From Gammaproteobacteria bacterium (GTDB taxonomy: Bacteria > Pseudomonadota > Gammaproteobacteria > Pseudomonadales > Pseudohongiellaceae): DNA of 27,120 nt. Positions 16,209 through 24,514 of the stretch are shown piece after piece (within the stretch, counting starts at the first letter, position 1; each line of letters opens with the position of its first letter). The stretch is from assembly GCA_002684935.1 (NCBI GenBank), contig NYWC01000015.1:20593-47712 (forward strand), written 5' to 3'. The position numbers and the translations under genes are program-made. Below the pieces are notes generated by a model, which was not told the origin of the DNA, searched no databases, and worked only from the letters and a program-made list of their open reading frames with translations.

Positions 16209-17171
16209 ATGACTTCGCAACACTCGATAGCCAGGAAAGCAATGTTGGCCATTGGTTTGGTTCTTTTGCTCGTTATCCTTGCTGTTTGGCAGAGACATCT
16301 GTTGCTGTTTACGCCCTGGAGTAATGGGACGCCGCCTGCGTTTCTGAACACGCAACTTGAACTCAGCCCCGGAAGCTATTGGTATGATGATTATTTTCTC
16401 GTCGAACCCATAGATAGCCGGACCTTTGCAATTGGTGAGCCTCGCTACGCTCAACAGAATTATAGTTACCTAATCCTTGGTGATGAAAGGGCTATACTGT
16501 TTGATGCGGGCCCCGGGATTCGCGATATACGTCCTGTCACCGCAACTCTTACCGATCTACCTATAACCTTTGTCCCCTCACATTTTCACTTTGATCACAT
16601 TGGCAATTCTGTCACGTTTGAGAGGGTTGCAGTGCCGGACCTCCCATACTTGCGCGCCCGCGCTGTCGATAATGCGCTAGCACTGACCTGGCGAGAACAT
16701 CTGGGAAGCACTGAAGGATTTGCGGCGCCTACTCTGGATGTGGATGACTGGCTTGCGCTGGATTCAGTGCTGGAACTTGGTGATCGCAGCCTTCGAGTCA
16801 TATACACACCAGGTCACACCGAAGACTCAATCTCGCTACTTGATCTCGGCAGTGGCGCAGTATTTTCCGGCGATTTTCTTTACCCCGGTAACCTCTATGC
16901 CTTTATGCCTACCAGCAATATGGGCAGTTATCTGCAGGGTGCTGAGACTTTGTTGGAGCTAATAGAGATCGGTACCCCTGTCTATGGCGCACATCGTGGT
17001 CCCGAACCTGTAATACCACGGCTCGGCGTCAATGACATGAGAGATTTGCACGGGGCATTAATACGAATTAGGGACAAAGAGCTAGATGGTGAAGACACCT
17101 ACCCAGTTTTCTACCCCGTAAATGACAAGCTCGATATTTTGGCTGAGCCACGGGTTTTGCAAAGTTGGTGA
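16209..17171 (+). CDS. Membrane-anchored metallo-beta-lactamase-fold hydrolase
   Basis: The 320-residue product has one N-terminal membrane helix (about 12-30, MLAIGLVLLLVILAVW) and then a metallo-beta-lactamase domain. Zinc ligands are visible: SHFHFDHIG (His125, His127, Asp129, His130), PGHTEDS (His203), SGDFLYPG (Asp222) and YGAHRGPEP (His262). The HxHxDH and GHT order fits the glyoxalase-II/hydrolase side of the superfamily. With the helix as anchor or uncleaved signal, the domain should face the periplasm. The substrate is unknown; the family includes thioesterases, lactonases and phosphodiesterases. I chose ATG 16209, seven bases after GAGGAAG, over TTG 16191 in the same frame. It is a single gene, not an operon partner of the hydroxylase, given the 475 bp gap and terminator-like structures. 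Confidence 0.92.
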   Translation: MTSQHSIARKAMLAIGLVLLLVILAVWQRHLLLFTPWSNGTPPAFLNTQLELSPGSYWYDDYFLVEPIDSRTFAIGEPRYAQQNYSYLILGDERAILFDAGPGIRDIRPVTATLTDLPITFVPSHFHFDHIGNSVTFERVAVPDLPYLRARAVDNALALTWREHLGSTEGFAAPTLDVDDWLALDSVLELGDRSLRVIYTPGHTEDSISLLDLGSGAVFSGDFLYPGNLYAFMPTSNMGSYLQGAETLLELIEIGTPVYGAHRGPEPVIPRLGVNDMRDLHGALIRIRDKELDGEDTYPVFYPVNDKLDILAEPRVLQSW

Positions 17172-17278
17172 GCTGCTTAATGAGGACAGACTAGTTAGCT
17201 AGTGCTGGATAGCTCAGCGGCATATTTGAAGCGACGCAAAGACTAGGTCAACGATTAAAATCAAGGAAATATAGAAAT

Positions 17279-18328
17279 ATGCCTACCAAGAGATCTATCA
17301 AAGTGTCGCAGCAATTGAGTAACTGTGGTCCCACACTATCGCTCGGTTCAACGATGCGGCTGATTGTTTTTCTGACTAGCGTTCACGCTAGCGCCTCCAT
17401 TTATGCTGCGGAGTCATTGCGGACCCAGGGCTTTGTTATAGTGCCAGGTGGCCCAGTATGGTATGAGATGGATGGCATTACTGGCCTCGTTGAGCTAGAC
17501 GATGCGGAGGGCGAAATACCCCTCGTGACTTTGCATGGTGGCCCTGGCGGCACTTCTTGTGGATTCACGCGGCTTTATGGTTTGGGGAGGGGCAGGCCGG
17601 TTCTTCGCTACGATCAGCTTGGAACCGGTCGTTCAGGACGCCCGAACGATATGTCTTTGTGGACGGTGGATCGCTATGTTGACGAATTACATATCTTGAG
17701 GCGGGAGCTCGGTCTCAAACAAATTCATCTGCTTGGGCACTCTTGGGGTGGAGCCCTAGCGGCTTCCTATGTTCTGGAAAAAGGCACTGAGGGTATTGTG
17801 TCGCTCACTTTATCATCTCCGCTATTGAGTTCGCCGGCCTGGATGGAAGATGCAAACTATCTAAGGTCGCAGCTGCCTTTAGCAGTGCAGCAGGTCCTGG
17901 ACGAACATGAGACTTCCGGTACCACGGATTCCGATGACTACGCCGCTGCAACTGATGAGTTTTACCGTCGCTATGTACGAGGTGGCGACAGGTTAGAGCC
18001 CCTGGCGCCCTGTGTCGGTGCTGGTGGTAACGATGTAATTTATAAGTATATGTGGGGAGAAACAGAGTTCAACGCAACGGGTACTCTGGTTAACTTTGAT
18101 GTTACGGACCGCCTGGGCGAGATCGACATTCCTGTTCTCTTGATTGGCGGTGAATTTGATGAGGCGCGACCAGAACGGTTGGCTCAATTTCAGGCCATGC
18201 TGCCCAATGCCCAGCTTGAAACGATCGATGACGCTGCTCATGGTACGATTAGCCGACAACCGGGCGCCTATCGACAACGCTTGGAGGCTTTTCTGTCTGA
18301 GGCTGAGGGCAACAGGTCTGGTTTTTAA
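17279..18328 (+). CDS. Exported proline iminopeptidase-like alpha/beta hydrolase (peptidase S33)
   Basis: The 349-residue product is an alpha/beta-hydrolase with LVTLHGGPGGTS (oxyanion-hole motif, 83-93), YDQLGTGRSGRP (111-122) and the nucleophile elbow LLGHSWGGALA (Ser155). Asp294 (GGEFDEARP) and His321 (DAAHGT) complete the catalytic triad. The HGGPGG plus DQxGxGxS combination is characteristic of the proline iminopeptidase family, which removes N-terminal proline or other residues from peptides. A hydrophobic signal (MRLIVFLTSVHASASIYAA) occupies residues 26-44, so it is probably exported. The frame starts at ATG 17279 with AAGGAA about ten bases before; an alternative ATG at 17354 begins directly at the signal core but has no ribosome binding site. 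It could cooperate with the exported amidohydrolase and LD-carboxypeptidase in peptide scavenging. Confidence 0.9.
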   Translation: MPTKRSIKVSQQLSNCGPTLSLGSTMRLIVFLTSVHASASIYAAESLRTQGFVIVPGGPVWYEMDGITGLVELDDAEGEIPLVTLHGGPGGTSCGFTRLYGLGRGRPVLRYDQLGTGRSGRPNDMSLWTVDRYVDELHILRRELGLKQIHLLGHSWGGALAASYVLEKGTEGIVSLTLSSPLLSSPAWMEDANYLRSQLPLAVQQVLDEHETSGTTDSDDYAAATDEFYRRYVRGGDRLEPLAPCVGAGGNDVIYKYMWGETEFNATGTLVNFDVTDRLGEIDIPVLLIGGEFDEARPERLAQFQAMLPNAQLETIDDAAHGTISRQPGAYRQRLEAFLSEAEGNRSGF

Positions 18329-18944
18329 GTTTGAAAGTCTAGTGCTGGGATATCGCGATTAAAAAATGGCTCTCTGCATGGATGCAGTTCTGCATTTCAG
18401 GCTCAGAAAACTATTGTGTAATACCCGTCTTGTGCGCTGGATTCTGGGTCATAGATGGACTGTCTGAGTGGTCTGGTGTAATCAGTATTACCTGATATTT
18501 CCTTAGTTTTGTTGGTCTTTACATTGGCCCCTGTAGGGGCTGGGGTTTCATCCACTTGTCAGTAAGCCGCCGTCCAAAATTTTCCCGACGCCGCTGAGCT
18601 CAACATTTTCCGCCTCGACCACATTGATATTATTTAGCTCAGTCGGGATTTTCTTTGGCACTTGCACTTAAAATGGCGTTTGTCGACCGCATAGAGAAAT
18701 TCATCGCAAAGATCACGGTCCGCAATGTCGTCAGGGAGACTCCCTTTGAATCCAATCTATGATGGTAGATTAGAGACCACTCAGCATAGGTTTTCGATTG
18801 TCTGGTTAATCATTGAAGCAGCAACTGATTGAGTGTAATGATCGAGGTTGGGACTGTCGCGTGTTGCAATCAGACCGTAGTTTTTTTTCATATTGCTGTG
18901 AAGATAATTTAGTCACGCCACGTTTTAGGATTAAGTAGGAATAT
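18329..18944. other. Longest gene-free stretch (616 bp), with possible decayed minus-strand gene
   Basis: No intact gene lies here. On the minus strand two short overlapping frames, 18634-18756 and 18548-18667, encode peptides that look protein-like (first with LPDDIADRDLCDEFLYAVDK, second with IPTELNNINVVEAENVELSG) and would join through one frameshift near 18660; this may be a gene remnant, but it matches nothing I know. The palindrome CTGCAT-GG-ATGCAG at 18374-18387 lies behind the iminopeptidase stop. The right end must hold the promoter of the FAD dehydrogenase gene. Confidence 0.3.
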
Positions 18945-20090
18945 ATGAATTTACGCTATGACATCGTGGTGATTGGTGCGGGTATTGCCGGCGCGTCTAT
19001 CGCGGCCGAGTTAGCGCCTTCCGCCAGGGTTTTGCTGCTGGAGATGGAGCTCCAGCCTGGCTATCACTCCACTGGCCGCTCTGCTGCTTATTTTTCCGCT
19101 TCATATGGCAGTGCGGCGGTGCGAGGCATAACCGCGGCCAGTGAACAGTTTTACCGCAAGCCGCCAGATGGTTTCACTGACCAGTGCTTGCTGCATCCAC
19201 GGGATGCGGTGTTCATTGCCCGTCGGGATCAGCTAGAGAAAATGCGTGAGTTAAAACATGAAGTGCCGCAGCTGCAGGCTCTCAATCACGAAGATGTGCT
19301 ACACCGAGTGCCAATTCTGGATACAAATTATCTGAGTGGGGGGTTGTTAGAGACCGGGGGAGGCGACCTTGAAGTAGATGCTATATTGCAGGGTTTTCTG
19401 CGTCGTTTTGGAGACGCAGGCGGCACGTTGTGCTGTGGCCAACAGGTGGATTCAATTGCGCAGCGGTCCGGTGAATGGGTGCTTTCGTTACAGGATACCA
19501 AGTTACCCAGCGAGGGAAAACGCGAAGAAGTGCGCTGCGGGATAATCGTCAACGCTGCGGGTTCTTGGGCAGGAGAGTTAGGTAAGCTTGCTGGACTTGG
19601 CGACCTTGGCCTTCAGCCGCGGCGCCGGACAGCGCTTTTGGTCAAACTGCCTGAAGCCATAGACGCATCGGGATGGCCGCTGACGATTGATGTTGAAGAG
19701 CAATTCTATTTCAAGCCTGACGCCGGTTTGCTGCTGGTTTCACCCGGCGATGAGACGCCCAGTATTGCCTGTGATGCGCGGCCTCAAGAACTAGACCTTG
19801 CTCTGGCTATGGACCGCCTTGAGCAGGCAACGTCGCTTGCATTTAGTCGCATAGAGCACAAGTGGGCGGGCCTGCGCACTTTTGCTCCAGACGGAGAGTT
19901 TGTGGTTGGGTTTGATCCACGAGTTGACGGTTTCTTCTGGATGGCAGGCCAGGGGGGTTACGGTGTGCAAAGCGCGCCAAGCTTGGCCAAGTTGGCAGGC
20001 TCACTGATTACAGAGACCATACTCTCGAGAGACTTCGCATGCCTAGACAGTTTTCGCGACTTGGTTTCTCCCGCTAGGCTGCTGGCTTGA
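18945..20090 (+). CDS. FAD-dependent D-amino-acid dehydrogenase, DauA (D-arginine dehydrogenase) like
   Basis: The 381-residue flavoprotein has the dinucleotide-binding GAGIAGASIAAEL at residues 11-23 and the DAO fold. Whole blocks resemble the D-arginine dehydrogenase DauA of Pseudomonas: QPGYHSTGRSAA, GLQPRRRTA, FYFKPDAGLLL, EHKWAGLRTFAPDGE and GQGGYGVQS. Substrate-carboxylate residues are kept (Tyr255 and Arg311 correspond to Tyr249 and Arg305 of the Pseudomonas enzyme, numbering from memory). However, the position of its guanidinium-binding Glu87 appears to be Ala88 here, with Asp87 next to it, and its His48 position is Tyr49, so D-arginine may not be the substrate. It would deaminate a D-amino acid and feed electrons to the respiratory chain. 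There is no signal peptide. TAGGAAT precedes ATG. The MFS gene 169 bp downstream could import its substrate. Confidence 0.88.
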   Translation: MNLRYDIVVIGAGIAGASIAAELAPSARVLLLEMELQPGYHSTGRSAAYFSASYGSAAVRGITAASEQFYRKPPDGFTDQCLLHPRDAVFIARRDQLEKMRELKHEVPQLQALNHEDVLHRVPILDTNYLSGGLLETGGGDLEVDAILQGFLRRFGDAGGTLCCGQQVDSIAQRSGEWVLSLQDTKLPSEGKREEVRCGIIVNAAGSWAGELGKLAGLGDLGLQPRRRTALLVKLPEAIDASGWPLTIDVEEQFYFKPDAGLLLVSPGDETPSIACDARPQELDLALAMDRLEQATSLAFSRIEHKWAGLRTFAPDGEFVVGFDPRVDGFFWMAGQGGYGVQSAPSLAKLAGSLITETILSRDFACLDSFRDLVSPARLLA

Positions 20091-20259
20091 TACATACGAG
20101 CCCAGCCTCAGCAGCTGGCGTTACTTCCCAGATCCTGACCAGCAGCTCAACGCTATAGCGACGCTTGTCAGCGCGAGCACTAAAGTTAGGCTTCCGCGTA
20201 AAAGTGTTGTAACTTGTTTCTGAGTGTGAATTTTCATTAACAATAAGAAAGAGTTTGCG

Positions 20260-21591
20260 ATGACAGATAAAGCCCAGGATAACACTGACTCTAAGAAATC
20301 CCAGCCTTTACCAACACTTGATAATCCTTATGCCAGCACAGCGCGCAGAAATTATGTGCTCGTCGTGCTGACACTAGTTTATACCTTTAATTTCATCGAT
20401 CGCCAGTTACTTTCTATTTTGCAGGAAGCAATCAAGGTTGATCTGTCGTTGAGTGACGCCCAGTTGGGACTGCTGACTGGATTTGCGTTTGCGATGTTTT
20501 ACGTCACTGCGGGCATCCCGATTGCGCGCCTGGCTGATCGCAGCAATCGCCGTAATATCGTTGCGGTATCTGTTGGTCTTTGGAGCTTTATGACCGCTAT
20601 CAGTGGGTTTGTGCAAAATTATCTGCAATTATTGTTGGCCCGAGTCGGCGTTGGTGTCGGCGAAGCGGGTGGCAGCCCTCCATCACATTCGATTGTTTCG
20701 GATATTTTTCCCAAGAAGCAGCGCGCCAGCGCGCTCGCCTTTTATTCAACGGGCGTCAATCTTGGCATTCTGTTCGGCTTTTTGTTCGGCGGCTGGCTGA
20801 ACGAATTTTTCGGCTGGAGAGTTGCTTTTATGGTGGTAGGTGTACCCGGGATTATGCTGGCAATACTGGTCAGGACTACTGTGCGCGAGCCGGTCAGAGG
20901 GCTGGTTGAAAACAAGCAAGCTTCCGATAAGCAGGTGCCCTTCAAAGATGTCATTACCCTGTTGTGGCAACGTAAGACTTTTAGGCACATGGCGCTTGCC
21001 TGCGGTCTCAATGCTTTCGCAGGTTATGGCACGGTTAACTGGCTCGCGTCATTTTTCATACGAACCCACGAGATGTCTACCGGCGAACTTGGCACCTGGT
21101 TGGCGTTATCCACCGGCCTGTTTGGCGCAATAGGTGTGCTGATTGGTGGAATTCTCGGCGATAGACTGGGGGGGCGGGATAAGCGCTGGTATACCTGGAT
21201 ACCCGGGCTTGCCACGATCATGGTCGTGCCATTTATGCTGATTGTGTTGCTTACCGATAATCAATACATTGCGCTGGTGTGCGTGTTCATTCCGGGGACA
21301 CTGCAGAATGTATATCTCGGTAATTCTATTGCAACAACGCACAATCTGGTTGGGTTGCGCTGGCGATCCACCGCTTCGGCGATTCTGTTTTTTATTCTCA
21401 ATGTTATCGGGCTGGGAATGGGACCATTTGCAGTGGGCCTGTTGAGTGACTTCCTTGCGCCAACTCTTGGTGCTGAGTCTCTGCGCTATTCAATGCTGGT
21501 ACTCTTGCCTACTGTGATGATCTGGTCCAGCGTCCATTTTTATCTTGCCTCGCGAACTATGTTAAAAGAGCTGGAAATGGCGCCTGAATAA
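20260..21591 (+). CDS. MFS transporter, spinster-like
   Basis: The 443-residue protein is a 12-helix major facilitator. The first helix NYVLVVLTLVYTFNFIDRQLLS, then LSLSDAQLGLLTGFAFAMFY and motif A GIPIARLADRSNRRNIV are strongly typical of the spinster-like branch common in proteobacteria; motif GVGVGEAGGSPPSHSIVSD in helix four/five strengthens this. These carriers move small organic acids, lipids or aromatic compounds, and the substrate is not predictable here. The gene follows the DauA-like dehydrogenase on the same strand, with a 169 bp spacer, which is loose for an operon but suggests a possible uptake-and-oxidation pair. ATG 20260 follows GAAAGAG. A bidirectional terminator-like hairpin lies just behind the stop. 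Confidence 0.93.
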   Translation: MTDKAQDNTDSKKSQPLPTLDNPYASTARRNYVLVVLTLVYTFNFIDRQLLSILQEAIKVDLSLSDAQLGLLTGFAFAMFYVTAGIPIARLADRSNRRNIVAVSVGLWSFMTAISGFVQNYLQLLLARVGVGVGEAGGSPPSHSIVSDIFPKKQRASALAFYSTGVNLGILFGFLFGGWLNEFFGWRVAFMVVGVPGIMLAILVRTTVREPVRGLVENKQASDKQVPFKDVITLLWQRKTFRHMALACGLNAFAGYGTVNWLASFFIRTHEMSTGELGTWLALSTGLFGAIGVLIGGILGDRLGGRDKRWYTWIPGLATIMVVPFMLIVLLTDNQYIALVCVFIPGTLQNVYLGNSIATTHNLVGLRWRSTASAILFFILNVIGLGMGPFAVGLLSDFLAPTLGAESLRYSMLVLLPTVMIWSSVHFYLASRTMLKELEMAPE

Positions 21592-21613
21592 AGGAGGCAG
21601 ATTCTCCAGCAAT

Positions 21614-21642
21614 AAAGCCCGCGCATTTCGATCCGGGTTTTT
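21614..21642. terminator. Bidirectional terminator between convergent MFS and PQQ-dehydrogenase genes
   Basis: AAAGCCCG (21614-21621) pairs with CGGGTTTT (21634-21641), one G-T pair included, around a 12-base loop, and the T run continues to 21642. Read on the minus strand the same stem is followed by TTTATT. It lies 23 bases behind the MFS stop, in the 87-bp gap between convergent genes. Confidence 0.6.
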
Positions 21643-21678
21643 CCCTGCAGAGACTTGATTTTGAGCGTGTGTGCTTAC

Positions 21679-23421
21679 TCAATCCAAAGCGAATACAAGC
21701 AGTTTAGGCTGTTCTGTAGGCGTCTTGATCGCGGGATTATCCTCACCGAGAAAATTAGAAATGATGCCATACAGTGAGCCGGTGAAACGGCTGGGTTGAC
21801 CCTGCACAACTGCCACATATTGCTTATCATCAACCGCATAGGTGATCGGGAAAGACGAAGGCAGATTGCCCAGGGAGGCTTGCCACAGGACAGCTCCTGT
21901 CTCAGCATCGTAGGCTTTGAATGAGCTATCGAGGTTGCCGCCAAAAACCAAACCCCCGCCAGTTGACAGCAACGGCGTAGAAGGTGGTGTAGTTTCGCGA
22001 TGACGCCAGGCCAACTCCATGGTGTCCATGTTGATCGCCTGCAGGCGACCGAACTGACCATCGCTGTCGGCGCGTGGCGCCGGGGTGGCTTCGATGCCGG
22101 TTGATAGCAAAGTACCATCAGCCATCAGGCCAGCCATCATGCACATTTCTAGAATCGGTAAGTACAGCATCCTGGTGTCAGGATTGTAGGCGCCAGACTG
22201 CCAGTTTCGCCCACCCAAAAAATAGGGGCAGACCAAATGATTGCTTTCCTTATTCGGAATTGAATCCGGATTGATCGACTTAGCACCGGTTTCCGGATCC
22301 ACCGCCGTTACTACGTTTTGTACACCAAGATCAAGCGAATCCAAATATTCACCGGTTTGCGCATCGACCACGTCGTATAGCGCCAACTTGCCTGCAGTAA
22401 ACACAACTTTGCGATTGCGGCCATTAATTTCCAAGTCATCTAACTGACGTTCGTAAACCCAGTCTAAGTCCAGCTGATCATTTGGCATATGTTGGAAGTG
22501 CCAAACCAGCTCCCCGGTCCGTGGCCGTAGGGCTATTGTCGAGTTCGTATAGAGGGCATCGTTACTCACGCCAGAGATGCCCAGATCTTCCAATAATGGT
22601 CCCGTGTCGTAAGTGGGCGCAGCACCAAAATAAACCAGGTCAAGTTCGGCATCGTAGCTACCGGAATTCCATACCGAGCCGCCGCTGCGTTCCTGCAGGG
22701 ACAGATTATTCCAGGTATTGCCGCCAGGGCCATCAGGGCGCGCTATTGTATGGAAACGCCACTGCTCACGACCAGTCTCGATATCCAGTCCGACTATGAA
22801 GCCTCCCTGTGGCACCATAGTTGCCGTAACTCCCTGAATCAATATGCCGTCGGCCACCATGGGCGCGCCGCGTAGACCGTAGTAACCGCGCATGGCTTGA
22901 ACTGGTGTAGTAATTGAGGTTTCCCATTCAACAGCGCCAGTTCGCACATTTAGAGCAACCAGGTCGAGGTCATTGTGTGGTACAAATACCATGTCATCGT
23001 AGAGTGCAATACCCTGCCGTCGACCGTCAAAATTCTCTGACTCGTGTTGATAGCGCCAGAGCTCGATTCCACTGCGCGCATCCAGAGCCAGTAGAATGTT
23101 ATTGGTATCCGCAATAAACATAACGCCATCATGTACCAGCGGGGTGGTCATGTTGCCGCCTTGTGAAAGTGGAATGCTCCAGGCTTCTCCAAGTTTGGCG
23201 ACATTGTCGCGATTGATTATATTCAATGCGCTGTGCCCACTCAGATCATAACGGTTTCTCCACATCAGCCAGTCTGCGGCGGGTGGGTCCTGCATCACCT
23301 GGTCATCAATGGGTGTGTATGAATTCAGAAGATTGGCTGGGGTGGAAGTCTGCCCAACAGCTTGTGCAAAGAGCGAAACGGCAAACACTGAGAGTGTGTA
23401 TTGGTAAAGCCTGTTCCTCAT
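21679..23421 (-). CDS. PQQ-dependent dehydrogenase-like quinoprotein (eight-bladed propeller)
   Basis: The 580-residue protein has a signal peptide (MRNRLYQYTLSVFAVSLFAQAVG) and a beta-propeller with tryptophan-docking repeats such as ALDARSGIELWRYQ, GLDIETGREQWRF, ALRPRTGELVWHFQ and AYDAETGAVLWQA. The block MPNDQLDLDWVYE (312-324) aligns with the catalytic PHDxWDxD of methanol/ethanol dehydrogenases, giving Asp318 as candidate catalytic base and Asp320 two places on. There is no adjacent-cysteine pair (the only two cysteines lie in LVCPYF and LEMCMM), and the usual metal-binding Glu and Asn blocks read GVTATMVPQGGF and YFGAAPTYDTGPL. There is no C-terminal cytochrome domain. It probably oxidises an alcohol or other reduced compound in the periplasm, but cofactor and metal need testing. 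GGGAG precedes ATG. It is divergent from the solute-binding protein gene. Confidence 0.88.
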   Translation of the reverse strand: MRNRLYQYTLSVFAVSLFAQAVGQTSTPANLLNSYTPIDDQVMQDPPAADWLMWRNRYDLSGHSALNIINRDNVAKLGEAWSIPLSQGGNMTTPLVHDGVMFIADTNNILLALDARSGIELWRYQHESENFDGRRQGIALYDDMVFVPHNDLDLVALNVRTGAVEWETSITTPVQAMRGYYGLRGAPMVADGILIQGVTATMVPQGGFIVGLDIETGREQWRFHTIARPDGPGGNTWNNLSLQERSGGSVWNSGSYDAELDLVYFGAAPTYDTGPLLEDLGISGVSNDALYTNSTIALRPRTGELVWHFQHMPNDQLDLDWVYERQLDDLEINGRNRKVVFTAGKLALYDVVDAQTGEYLDSLDLGVQNVVTAVDPETGAKSINPDSIPNKESNHLVCPYFLGGRNWQSGAYNPDTRMLYLPILEMCMMAGLMADGTLLSTGIEATPAPRADSDGQFGRLQAINMDTMELAWRHRETTPPSTPLLSTGGGLVFGGNLDSSFKAYDAETGAVLWQASLGNLPSSFPITYAVDDKQYVAVVQGQPSRFTGSLYGIISNFLGEDNPAIKTPTEQPKLLVFALD

Positions 23422-23663
23422 TTGGATTCTCCCGGGCCCTGATCATCTTTGTTGGGCAGTTTTTTATTAGATTTTTATGGTGATGATAGCAGTTTACGTT
23501 AATTTGACCCTTTTCCCAATGCCGTATTTGAACGATCTGCGCGGGATAAATCTGTCTATTGCCTGTGTTAAAAAAGACTTTGATCACACGTCCTGCGCTG
23601 CGCCGTTGCCGGAGTGGTAAGAAATCGCTGTATTTTTGCTGCTACCCTATTTATTCTCTGGGC

Positions 23664-24416
23664 ATGAAAAGTACCCATGTTCCTCAGCGCCGTTTCCATC
23701 TCCTGATACTACCCTGGATATTCGTTTTTTTGGCCGCTTCTGCCGCCGACGGGCAAATCCAGACAATCACTCCGGGAACCCTCAGGGTTGCCGTGACCCG
23801 AGAGACGCCGACCGATCCCTATGATTCCCAGCTCTGGATTAAGAGGTATGTGGAGCGCTTTTCCGCTGAGCAGGGTTTCAACATAGACTGGGTAGAGGTG
23901 CCGTTTAGTGAATCCTGGCTATTGGCGAGTATTAACGAAGTCGACCTGGTAGCGACCAATGTGGCGAGCTTCTCCGATAGAGAGAGTGAGGGTGCCACTT
24001 TCTCAAATCCTTTTCTCTACGAGAGAAGGGCGCTCAGAATCAGGCCTGAGGATAAGGCATCCTATAACGACATCAATGATTTCATCGGCAAGACTGTTGG
24101 CGTGGTGCGCGGCATGGCCGCAGAGCGCGATGTGGACCGGCGCGCGCCTGATGGCGTGATAGTTCGCAGGACCAACACATTCCCCGAGCTCTATGCCGAG
24201 TTTGATGCGGGGCAGCTCGATGCCATTGCCGAGGCAGAATACTACTCGCTGGATGGTGAAGTGATACCATCTCATGGAGATGAAATAGTCCTGATTGATC
24301 ACCACGACCTGACACCCGGCGAACGGGAAGAATCGGTGTTTGTCGTGAGTGACGCCAGCACAGGGCTACTAGACGCCGTGAACGCGTTTATTGGCAAGAC
24401 GCGTTTTCCACTCTGA
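23664..24416 (+). CDS. Orphan periplasmic solute-binding protein (SBP_bac_3 type)
   Basis: The 250-residue product has a signal sequence (MKSTHVPQRRFHLLILPWIFVFLAASAADGQ) and a family-3 solute-binding fold: GTLRVAVTRETP at the start of lobe one, DLVATNVASFSDRESEGATFSNPF with the S-x-R-E typical of this family, and FIGKTVGVVRGMAAERDV in lobe two. Proteins of this type bind amino acids or act as MxaJ/XoxJ-like partners of quinoprotein dehydrogenases. There is no ABC permease or ATPase gene here, but a PQQ-type dehydrogenase gene is divergent from it across 242 bp, so a XoxJ-like helper role is a reasonable inference. I chose ATG 23664, the only ATG before the signal; the frame is open back to TTG 23559, and no start shows a clear ribosome binding site. 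Confidence 0.83.
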   Translation: MKSTHVPQRRFHLLILPWIFVFLAASAADGQIQTITPGTLRVAVTRETPTDPYDSQLWIKRYVERFSAEQGFNIDWVEVPFSESWLLASINEVDLVATNVASFSDRESEGATFSNPFLYERRALRIRPEDKASYNDINDFIGKTVGVVRGMAAERDVDRRAPDGVIVRRTNTFPELYAEFDAGQLDAIAEAEYYSLDGEVIPSHGDEIVLIDHHDLTPGEREESVFVVSDASTGLLDAVNAFIGKTRFPL

Positions 24417-24514
24417 TCGTCCTGTCCTTAACCTATCCCCTTGTTTAATAGGGCGTCCTTTTAATCGTTTTTTGCAGGTTGTTTTAGCAAGAAATCATAG
24501 CGAGCGCTTCCGTC

